Assembly (NCBI GenBank): GCA_902496595.1
Contig: CABVBV010000113.1
Location: 1 to 6,748, forward strand
Source of the DNA: an uncultured Eubacteriales bacterium
GTDB taxonomy: Bacteria > Bacillota > Clostridia > Oscillospirales > Oscillospiraceae
Direction: 5' to 3'
DNA length: 6,748 bases
Shown: positions 1-5,900 of the stretch, one piece after another
Layout: every line of letters starts with the position of its first letter
Numbering within the stretch: position 1 is the first letter of the stretch
Translations under genes and position numbers: made by a program
The notes under the pieces: generated by a model
Seen by the model: only the letters and a program-made list of their open reading frames with translations
What the model was told of the DNA's origin: nothing
Databases searched by the model: none

Positions 1-482
1 AGTACGAGGGCTATTCGGGCCTGATGTACGGCTTTTCCTTCGGCATAGAGGAGGCAAACCTCTGGACGACGCTGAAGTATTCGTGGTATAATACCATAGA
101 TTTTGTCAGGACGGTGTGGTTCGCGCTCTCCGACCTCGTGGCAGGTACGGTGGGCGTTGATGAGCTGGCCGGGCCTGTCGGCATAGTCGACCTCATAAAC
201 GACGTGGGCCAGAGCGCGGAATCGACGAAGATGGCGCTGTCGGATATAGCCTACCTGGGCGCGCTCGTGGCCGTGAACATCGCGGTCATGAACCTGCTGC
301 CCCTGCCGGCGCTGGACGGCGGGCGGGTGTTCTTCCTGCTGCTCAACGGGGTCGTGCACCTCGTGACGAGAAGGCGCATCCCCGCGAGGTACGAGGGCTA
401 TGTCCACGCAGCGGGCATGGTGCTGCTGCTGGGCCTGTCGGCATACGTCATGTATAACGATATTGCGAGGCTGATAACATGA
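1..482 (+). CDS. rseP: RseP-type site-2 intramembrane zinc metalloprotease (peptidase M50), C-terminal part
   Basis: Partial gene whose 5' end lies left of the window; the frame is open from base 3, leaving 159 residues. The family cuts transmembrane segments of substrates such as anti-sigma factors within the cytoplasmic membrane. What is seen: a membrane-proximal stretch, the GPVGIVDLI segment that follows the PDZ region in RseP proteins, then a hydrophobic helix leading into NLLPLPALDGG. The Asp of LDGG (bases 315-317) is the expected third zinc ligand; the HExxH ligands would be upstream, outside the window. A last hydrophobic helix (about bases 405-475) ends the protein, as usual for the family. 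The stop overlaps the ispG start as ATGA (479-482). The ATG at base 24 is internal and not the real start. Family assignment is firm; the substrate is unknown. In this gene order dxr often lies just upstream. Confidence 0.94.
   Translation, partial: YEGYSGLMYGFSFGIEEANLWTTLKYSWYNTIDFVRTVWFALSDLVAGTVGVDELAGPVGIVDLINDVGQSAESTKMALSDIAYLGALVAVNIAVMNLLPLPALDGGRVFFLLLNGVVHLVTRRRIPARYEGYVHAAGMVLLLGLSAYVMYNDIARLIT
63..96 (+). promoter_or_regulatory. Possible internal extended -10 promoter with overlapping dyad, inside rseP
   Basis: An AT-rich island in G+C-rich coding DNA holds TATAAT at 87-92, preceded by TGG at 84-86 (TGn extended -10 form). An 18-base spacer separates it from TGGACG at 63-68, which matches four of six -35 consensus bases. 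TGGTAT (84-89) and ATACCA (91-96) form an inverted repeat around A90, overlapping the -10. If active, it would start transcripts about 380 bases before ispG and give ispG-polC expression independent of the upstream genes. It lies in coding sequence and could be chance; no transcription evidence is available. Confidence 0.22.
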
Positions 483-1540
483 GCACGAGGGAAAATACAA
501 AAGCGATAAAAGTCGGAGGCGTCGCCGTGGGAGGCGGCGCCCCTGTTTCAGTGCAGTCGATGTGCTGCACGAAGACCCAGGACGTGGACGCCACGCTCAG
601 ACAGATATCGCAGCTCGCCGCGGCGAGCTGCGATATCGTGCGCCTGGCCGTGCCGGACATGGACGCCGCCCGGGCAATTTCGGCGATAAAGGAGCGCTCG
701 TCCCTGCCCATCGTCGCCGATATCCACTTCGACTACAGGCTCGCCATCGAGGCCGCGCAGAGGGGCGCGGACAAGATACGCATAAACCCCGGCAATATCG
801 GCGGGCCGGAGAACGTCGCCAAGGTCGCGAGGGAGTGCAGTTTACATAACATACCGATACGCATAGGCGTGAACGGCGGCAGCCTGGAAAAGCCGCTTTT
901 GGCGAAGTACGGGCACCCGACGGCGGAGGCGATGCTGGAGTCGGCGAAGGGGCATATAAAACTGCTCAACGACTGCGGCTTTGACGACATAGCGCTGTCG
1001 ATGAAGGCGTCCTCGGTGCCGCTGACGGTAGAGGCGTACCGGCTGGCGGCGCGGGAGCTGCCCTACCCGCTGCATCTGGGCGTGACGGAGACGGGCACGG
1101 CCTACGGCGGGGTCATCAAGTCTGCGGTTGGCATAGGCGCACTGCTGATGGAGGGCATAGGCGACACGATAAGGGTCTCGCTGACGGCCGACCCCGTGGA
1201 GGAAGTCAGGGCCGGAGTGGAGATACTCAAGGCGGCGGGGCTCAGGAAGGGCGGCGTGCGCCTCGTGTCCTGCCCGACCTGCGGGCGGACGGAGATAGAC
1301 CTCATCGGCCTCGCGCACGAGGTGGAGGAGCGGCTGCGCGGCCTGGAGCGGGACATCACCGTGGCGGTGATGGGCTGCGTGGTGAACGGCCCCGGCGAGG
1401 CGCGGGAGGCGGACTACGGCGTCGCGGGCGGCAAGGGCTGCGGCCTGCTGTTCAGGAGGGGCGAGATAGTGAGGAAGGTGCCGGAGCGGGAGCTGTGCTC
1501 GGCGCTCATGGAGCTTATTGAGAGCGAGGCGGGAAGATGA
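479..1540 (+). CDS. ispG: 4-hydroxy-3-methylbut-2-enyl-diphosphate synthase (IspG/GcpE)
   Basis: Cytosolic [4Fe-4S] enzyme of the MEP (non-mevalonate) pathway. It reductively opens the ring of 2-C-methyl-D-erythritol 2,4-cyclodiphosphate to give HMBPP, the precursor of IPP and DMAPP. At 353 residues it is the normal short bacterial form: a TIM-barrel N-terminal domain followed by the iron-sulfur domain. Family blocks visible are VQSMCCTKT (residues 25-33), VADIHFDYRLA, KIRINPGNIG, IGVNGGSLE and LGVTETGTA. Cluster ligands are C265 and C268 (CPTCGR), C300 and E307 (GCVVNGPGEA), matching the three-Cys-one-Glu pattern of E. coli IspG. The start is ATG 479, overlapping the rseP stop, with GAGG at 467-470 eight bases upstream. 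Its own stop overlaps polC. Odd points: a perfect 34-bp palindrome lies in codons 42-53, and residue 50 is Ser where E. coli and B. subtilis IspG have Gly. All catalytic residues are present, so it should be functional. Confidence 0.97.
   Translation: MSTRENTKAIKVGGVAVGGGAPVSVQSMCCTKTQDVDATLRQISQLAAASCDIVRLAVPDMDAARAISAIKERSSLPIVADIHFDYRLAIEAAQRGADKIRINPGNIGGPENVAKVARECSLHNIPIRIGVNGGSLEKPLLAKYGHPTAEAMLESAKGHIKLLNDCGFDDIALSMKASSVPLTVEAYRLAARELPYPLHLGVTETGTAYGGVIKSAVGIGALLMEGIGDTIRVSLTADPVEEVRAGVEILKAAGLRKGGVRLVSCPTCGRTEIDLIGLAHEVEERLRGLERDITVAVMGCVVNGPGEAREADYGVAGGKGCGLLFRRGEIVRKVPERELCSALMELIESEAGR
604..637. repeat. Perfect 34-bp palindrome inside ispG
   Basis: The 17-base arm GATATCGCAGCTCGCCG (604-620) is followed with no spacer by its exact reverse complement (621-637). 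The symmetry stops at 603/638 (A opposite G). In RNA it would fold into about 15 base pairs capped by CGCG, a very stable hairpin; in DNA it could extrude as a cruciform. It falls in codons 42-53 of ispG and, being self-complementary, the peptide ISQLAAASCDI can be read on both strands. No T-run follows, so it is not a typical intrinsic terminator. A function is not known; the structure itself is read directly from the sequence. Confidence 0.95.
1526..1529 (+). promoter_or_regulatory. Ribosome-binding core fixing the polC start
   Basis: GAGG sits seven bases before ATG 1537, inside the last codons of ispG. An in-frame TGA at 1519-1521 blocks any longer PolC N-terminus, so ATG 1537 is the earliest possible start. 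The ATGA overlap (1537-1540) suggests that ribosomes finishing ispG reinitiate on polC. Confidence 0.6.
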
Positions 1541-4500
1541 GCGGAAAGAGCCTGGGGTTTCTCGAGCTGTTCCCGGGCTGCGAGGGCCTGGGAAGTATGT
1601 GCGGAGGTCTGGACAAGGCCACGGTACAGCTCGCCACGGTGGACGAGGACAATTTCACGATGAGGGTCGAGGCCACCTTTGCCCGCGCCCCCGCGCCTCA
1701 GGAGCTGGAGGTCATCGAGCAGGAGCTTGCTGAGGAATTTGGCTTCTTCTCCGTCAAGATCATCGGAGACTATGAGCACTCGGACAAGCAGGCGTCGAAG
1801 GTGTTCTACGGCAAGGGCCTCAAGGAGCCGAAGCTCTCGGAGATGGGCAGCCTGAACCTTGAGAGCGGCACCGTCACGGTGAAGGGCGAAGTCTTCGCCG
1901 TGAACAACCGCGAGATACAAAAGCGCGGCGCCTCGGTGCTCAGCTTCGACATGACGGATCACACCGGCAGCGTCAGGGTGAACAAGTTCTTCGACAAGAC
2001 GGAGGACGCCGCCGTGCTCGGGAAGGTCAAGACGGGCCAGACCCTCATAGTCCGGGGCCGGACTACATACAACAAATTCGACAACGACATGGTGCTCGAA
2101 CCGTACTCGATAATCCTGAGCGAGCCGGACATCAGACCCGACGAGGCGAAGGAAAAGCGCGTGGAGCTGCACCTGCACACGAGATACTCCACCCTCGACG
2201 CGCTGACGGATATCGAGAAGGTCGTAAAGCGTGCCGCACAGTGGGGCCACAGGGCCATTGCCGTCACCGACCACGGCACGGCCCAGGCCTACCCCGAGAT
2301 GTCCAAGTTCGGCAAGAAGAACGGCGTCAAGATCATCTACGGGCTGGAAGGATATTATGTAAACGACGTTGAGGAGCGCCCCGCAGTGAGGGGCAAGTGC
2401 CGGAACCTGCTCGACTGCGAGTTCGTGGCCTTCGACGTGGAGACGACGGGCCTTTCCGCCGTGTCGGACAGGCTCACGGAGATAGGCGCGGTGCTCTTCA
2501 AGGGCGGCGAGGTGAAGGCGAAGTTCAGCACCTTCGTCGACCCGGGTATGCCGATACCGGCGAACATCACGGAGCTGACGGGCATACGGGATTCCGACGT
2601 GGCGGGCGCACCCTCTGAGGCTGAGGCGATGCGTGCGTTCCTCGATTTCGTGGGCGACCGGCCCATCATAGCGCACAACGCGAGCTTCGACACGGGCTTC
2701 ATGGCGGCGGCCTGCGAGCGCAGCCGGATAAAGTTCAGCCCCGTGGTGCTGGACACGCTGGTGCTCTCCCAGCGGCTGCTGCCGGAGCTCAAGCGCCACA
2801 AGCTGGACATAGTGTCGAAGCACCTGGGCCTGCCGGAGTTCAACCACCACCGGGCCTTCGACGACGCCGAGGTCGTGGCGAGGATGATGGAGAAGTTCAT
2901 ACCCATGCTCCAGAGCCACGGCGCGGAGCGCGTGTCGGACATAGACGGGGTGCTGAGCAAGCTCGCGGGCGCGGGCTCGAGGAAGGTGCGGCACATCTGC
3001 CTCCTGGTGCGGAACAAGACGGGCCTCAAGAACCTCTACAAGCTCATTTCGGCCTCGTACCTCGAGCACTATAACCGGAACCCGATAATACCGAGGAGCC
3101 TGCTCGAGCGGCACCGCGAGGGCCTGCTCATCGGCTCTGCCTGCGAGGCGGGCGAGGTCTTCGACGCCGTGCTGCGCGGCGTCTCCGGCGCGGAGCTAAA
3201 AAAGATCGCCTCGTTCTACGACTACATAGAGGTCATGCCGATAGCCAACAACCGCTTCCTCGTCGAGAACGGCACGGTGCGCGACGACGAGGGCCTGCGC
3301 GATTTGAACCGGAGGGTCGCAAGGCTGGCCGCGGAGCTGGAAAAGCCGCTCGTTGCCACGGGCGACGTACACTTCCTCGACCCGGAGGACGAGATCTACC
3401 GGCGCATACTCCAGGCCGCCCGCAAATTCTCCGACGCGGACAGGGAAAACCCGCTCTACTTCCGCACGACGGACGAGATGCTCGAGGAATTTTCCTACCT
3501 CGGCAGGCGTGCCTGTTACGACGCTGTGGTCACGAACCCGAACCGCATAGCGGATATGTGCGAGGATATAAAGCTCCTGCCCGACGGCCTGTTCCCGCCG
3601 AAAATAGAGAACTCTGCCGAGATACTCAAGGAGCTGGTCTACGGCAGGATGCACGAGATATACGGCGAGGATCCGCCGAAGCTCGTCGCAAAGCGCGTCG
3701 AGACCGAGCTTGGGGATATCCTCTCGAGGCACTACGACGTCATCTATATGTCGGCGCAGAAGCTGGTCGCGGACTCGAACGCGCACGGCTATCTGGTGGG
3801 CAGCAGGGGCAGCGTGGGCTCGTCGATAGTGGCCTATATGTCGGGCATCACGGAGGTGAACAGCCTGCCGCCGCACTACGTCTGCCCCAAGTGCCACCAC
3901 ACGGACTTCGAGTCCGGCGCGGGCTACGGCTGCGGCGCGGATATGCCGGATAAGCTCTGCCCGGACTGCGGCACGAAGATGAAAAAGGAGGGCTTCGACA
4001 TACCCTTCGAGACCTTCCTGGGCTTCGGCGGCGACAAGGTGCCGGATATTGACCTGAACTTTTCGGGAGAATACCAGGCAAAAGCGCACAAGTATACAGA
4101 AGAGCTATTCGGCTCCGACCACGTGTTCAGGGCGGGCACCATCGGCACCCTGGCGGAGAAGACGGCCTACGGCTACGTGCTCAAGTACCTCGAGGAACGG
4201 GGCCTGCGGGTCTCAAAGCCGGAGGAGGCCAGACTGGCTATGGGCCTCGTGGGCGTCAAGCGCACGACGGGCCAGCACCCCGGCGGGCTGGTCGTCATTC
4301 CTCAGGACATGGAGGTCGAGGACTTCTGCCCGGTGCAGCACCCGGCGGACGACCCGGACTCCGGGATAATCACCACGCACTTTGAATATCACAGCATGGA
4401 GGACAACCTGCTCAAGCTCGACGAGCTGGGCCACGATGACCCGACCATGCTCAAGATGCTCGAGGACATGACCGGCGTCAGCGTACGCGAGATACCGCTG

Positions 4501-5478
4501 GACGATGCGGAGACCATGCGCATCTTCAAGACTGCGGCGCCGCTCGGCCTCACGGACGACGACCCGATAATAGGGAAGACCGGCACAATCGGCATCCCTG
4601 AGTTCGGCACGGGCTTCACAAGGCAGATGCTGGTGGACACGCAGCCGGAGCAGTTCGACACGCTGGTGCGGCTCTCGGGTTTCTCGCACGGCACGGACGT
4701 GTGGCTGGGCAACGCGAAGGAGCTCATTTTGAGCGGCACGGCCAGCGTCAAGGAGACGATAGGCTGCCGCGACGATATAATGCTCTACCTCATCTCGAAG
4801 GGGATGCCTGACAAGCGCAGCTTCAAGATCATGGAGTCCGTGCGCAAGGGCAGGGGACTGCCAGAGGGCGCGGAAAAGGAGATGCGCGACTCCGGAGTTC
4901 CGGAGTGGTATATCGACTCCTGCCGGAAGATAAAGTACCTCTTCCCGAAGGCGCACGCCGTGGCCTATGTTATGATGGCCTTCAGGATAGCCTGGTTCAA
5001 GGTACACCGGCCTCTGGAGTTTTACAGCGCGTACTTTTACAGAAGGAGCCAGAAAGACGCCTTCGACGCGGGCCTGATGCTCAAGGGCAAGGAGTTCGTG
5101 CGCCGGAAGATAAACGAGATTAAGGCGAAGTCCGACGCCACGGCGAAGGAGGACGACCTGCTCACGACGCTCGAGGCCGTGTACGAGTTCTATATGCGCG
5201 GCTTTGACTTCGCGCCGATGGATTTGTACGAGTGCGATGCGACAAAGTTCCTCATAGCCGATGAGCGCCGGCTGCGCCCTCCGTTCGTCGCCATCTCGGG
5301 CCTGGGGCTCGCCGCAGCTAACGACCTCATGAATTGCCGGACGGAACACAGGCAGTTCATCTCGATAGAAGAGCTGTCCATGGCCTGCCCCAAAGTGAGC
5401 CAGGCTCACCTTGAACAGCTGAAGAGCATCGGCGCCCTGGGCGATATGCCGGAAGAGAGCCAGATGACCCTGTTTTAG
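1537..5478 (+). CDS. polC: DNA polymerase III alpha subunit, PolC type (Gram-positive replicative polymerase with 3'-5' exonuclease)
   Basis: Replicative DNA polymerase of the low-G+C Gram-positive type, 1313 residues. Domain order by residue: short N-terminal domain (about 1-75); OB fold (about 110-195); PHP domain first half (209-285; H212-L-H214, H246, E271); inserted DEDDh proofreading exonuclease (about 295-465; D300, E302, D385, H438, D443); PHP second half (about 480-700; H486, C536, H612); polymerase core (about 740-1165). The core shows GSRGSVGSS (755-763); a two-CxxC zinc site C783, C786, C808, C811; PDIDLNFSGEYQ with catalytic D837 and D839; a likely third catalytic Asp D961 in LKLDELGHDD; RTTGQHPGG (909-917); and KAHAVAY near 1138. 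A helix-hairpin-helix (SGLG, 1254-1257) follows, and the protein ends in QMTLF (1309-1313), a beta-clamp-binding motif like the terminal QLSLF of B. subtilis PolC. All catalytic sets look intact. B. subtilis PolC is near 1437 residues; the difference here lies before the OB fold. Last gene of the operon, directly before a strong terminator. Confidence 0.98.
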   Translation: MSGKSLGFLELFPGCEGLGSMCGGLDKATVQLATVDEDNFTMRVEATFARAPAPQELEVIEQELAEEFGFFSVKIIGDYEHSDKQASKVFYGKGLKEPKLSEMGSLNLESGTVTVKGEVFAVNNREIQKRGASVLSFDMTDHTGSVRVNKFFDKTEDAAVLGKVKTGQTLIVRGRTTYNKFDNDMVLEPYSIILSEPDIRPDEAKEKRVELHLHTRYSTLDALTDIEKVVKRAAQWGHRAIAVTDHGTAQAYPEMSKFGKKNGVKIIYGLEGYYVNDVEERPAVRGKCRNLLDCEFVAFDVETTGLSAVSDRLTEIGAVLFKGGEVKAKFSTFVDPGMPIPANITELTGIRDSDVAGAPSEAEAMRAFLDFVGDRPIIAHNASFDTGFMAAACERSRIKFSPVVLDTLVLSQRLLPELKRHKLDIVSKHLGLPEFNHHRAFDDAEVVARMMEKFIPMLQSHGAERVSDIDGVLSKLAGAGSRKVRHICLLVRNKTGLKNLYKLISASYLEHYNRNPIIPRSLLERHREGLLIGSACEAGEVFDAVLRGVSGAELKKIASFYDYIEVMPIANNRFLVENGTVRDDEGLRDLNRRVARLAAELEKPLVATGDVHFLDPEDEIYRRILQAARKFSDADRENPLYFRTTDEMLEEFSYLGRRACYDAVVTNPNRIADMCEDIKLLPDGLFPPKIENSAEILKELVYGRMHEIYGEDPPKLVAKRVETELGDILSRHYDVIYMSAQKLVADSNAHGYLVGSRGSVGSSIVAYMSGITEVNSLPPHYVCPKCHHTDFESGAGYGCGADMPDKLCPDCGTKMKKEGFDIPFETFLGFGGDKVPDIDLNFSGEYQAKAHKYTEELFGSDHVFRAGTIGTLAEKTAYGYVLKYLEERGLRVSKPEEARLAMGLVGVKRTTGQHPGGLVVIPQDMEVEDFCPVQHPADDPDSGIITTHFEYHSMEDNLLKLDELGHDDPTMLKMLEDMTGVSVREIPLDDAETMRIFKTAAPLGLTDDDPIIGKTGTIGIPEFGTGFTRQMLVDTQPEQFDTLVRLSGFSHGTDVWLGNAKELILSGTASVKETIGCRDDIMLYLISKGMPDKRSFKIMESVRKGRGLPEGAEKEMRDSGVPEWYIDSCRKIKYLFPKAHAVAYVMMAFRIAWFKVHRPLEFYSAYFYRRSQKDAFDAGLMLKGKEFVRRKINEIKAKSDATAKEDDLLTTLEAVYEFYMRGFDFAPMDLYECDATKFLIADERRLRPPFVAISGLGLAAANDLMNCRTEHRQFISIEELSMACPKVSQAHLEQLKSIGALGDMPEESQMTLF

Positions 5479-5490
5479 TTTACATAATAT

Positions 5491-5530
5491 AATCCTCCTT
5501 CCCGGGTTTGGGAAGGAGGATTTTTTATTT
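5491..5530 (+). terminator. Intrinsic terminator of the rseP-ispG-polC operon
   Basis: A perfect 13-bp stem pairs 5491-5503 with 5510-5522 around the loop GGGTTT (5504-5509) and runs into TTTTTTATTT (5521-5530). It begins 13 bases after the polC stop. It is well formed for + strand transcripts. Read from the opposite strand, the same stem lies 10 bases past the yxeA stop, but only a weak T-containing stretch (ATATTATGT) follows, so it may terminate the convergent transcript less efficiently. The arms contain CCTCCTT and AAGGAGG, which resemble anti-Shine-Dalgarno and Shine-Dalgarno sequences but have no usable start codon behind them. Confidence 0.93.
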
Positions 5531-5532
5531 CA

Positions 5533-5886
5533 TCAGGCGGCGTCGAGGGGATAGTGTTCGCGGGCTGCGTCGGGCATATCGTCCCAGATGACTTCCTCCC
5601 AGTAGGTGACGCCGCGGAGGGGCTGGACGCTGAGCATGATATATGCGCCTTCGCGCAGCTCGCGCTCGGTCTTGAAGCTGATGTCGCGCTGCCTGCCGTC
5701 TGAATCGAAGCAGCTGAGCGTGTACTCGTAGTTCATGCCGTCGGACTGGCTTATCCGCTTTGCGCAGCTGTTGTCGATCTGGGTGTACCAGTCCGAGCCG
5801 GCCCAGCCGAAGCCGATGGCGGCCCCGGCGATGAGGATGATGAGCGCCACGATAAAGATGATTATGAGCAGCTTTGTGGATTCCAT
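5533..5886 (-). CDS. yxeA: YxeA-family (DUF1093) small membrane-anchored protein
   Basis: Protein of 117 residues with one hydrophobic N-terminal helix (about 6-28), which could be a membrane anchor or an uncleaved signal; the rest is probably extracytoplasmic. The body matches my recollection of the YxeA/DUF1093 pattern: Y-x-Y-x-L-x-x-x-D-x-D-G-x-x-x-x-x-x-F (residues 53-71), then ELREGAYIML (76-85), then RGVTYWEEV (91-99) and an acidic/amphipathic tail with DDMP (102-105). The family is usually about 110-120 residues, so this looks full length. Two cysteines (C41, C59) fall in the exported part and could form a disulfide. The start is ATG 5884-5886 with a strong AGGAGG (5895-5900) eight bases upstream. 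It follows the BceB-type permease gene by 12 bases, as yxeA follows yxdLM in B. subtilis, so a link to that transporter is inferred. The biochemical role of the family is unknown. There was no alignment available, hence less than full confidence. Confidence 0.82.
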   Translation of the reverse strand: MESTKLLIIIFIVALIILIAGAAIGFGWAGSDWYTQIDNSCAKRISQSDGMNYEYTLSCFDSDGRQRDISFKTERELREGAYIMLSVQPLRGVTYWEEVIWDDMPDAAREHYPLDAA

Positions 5887-5894
5887 ATCCCGCG

Positions 5895-5900
5895 CCTCCT
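5895..5900 (-). promoter_or_regulatory. Strong Shine-Dalgarno of yxeA, overlapping the permease stop codon
   Basis: On the minus strand AGGAGG is read from 5900 to 5895 and overlaps the TAG stop of the permease gene (5901-5899). The spacer to ATG 5886 is eight bases. It is the best ribosome-binding site in the window and suggests that the small protein is translated well, and perhaps independently of the permease. Confidence 0.85.

Noticed and set aside
3..401. 12-base direct repeat TACGAGGGCTAT at 3-14 and 390-401 in rseP
   Set aside because: Both copies are in frame and encode YEGY. There is no further similarity around them, so coincidence or local codon preference is the simplest explanation.
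448..711. Minus-strand frame containing the same ISQLAAASCDI peptide as IspG
   Set aside because: The shared peptide is an automatic result of the perfect palindrome at 604-637; nothing else in the frame looks like a protein.
841..849. TTTACATAA, repeated at 5479-5487 after polC
   Set aside because: A nine-base match between a coding site and an intergenic site, with no flanking symmetry or context suggesting an element.
2048..2065. 8-bp inverted repeat TAGTCCGG/CCGGACTA with a 2-base spacer in polC
   Set aside because: About one such short hairpin is expected by chance in a window of this size, and it encodes ordinary OB-fold residues.
1414..3114. 566-codon open frame on the minus strand opposite ispG and polC
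   Set aside because: It lies opposite two certain genes. Its product is a low-complexity run of Arg, Leu, His, Val and Glu typical of the complement of G+C-rich codons, with no recognisable domain or ribosome-binding site.
4889..4906. 8-bp inverted repeat ACTCCGGA/TCCGGAGT with a 2-base spacer in polC
   Set aside because: Short enough to be chance in G+C-rich coding DNA; no supporting context.
4213..5409. 398-codon open frame on the minus strand opposite the PolC polymerase core
   Set aside because: Same kind of codon-bias shadow as the other long antisense frames, including 3196-4089. The PolC frame beneath is unambiguous.
5488..5493. TATAAT just before the terminator stem
   Set aside because: It runs straight into the terminator hairpin, and no + strand gene follows.
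5513..5520. Shine-Dalgarno-like AAGGAGGA in the right arm of the terminator
   Set aside because: There is no ATG, GTG or TTG at suitable spacing behind it, and it is fully explained as half of the stem.
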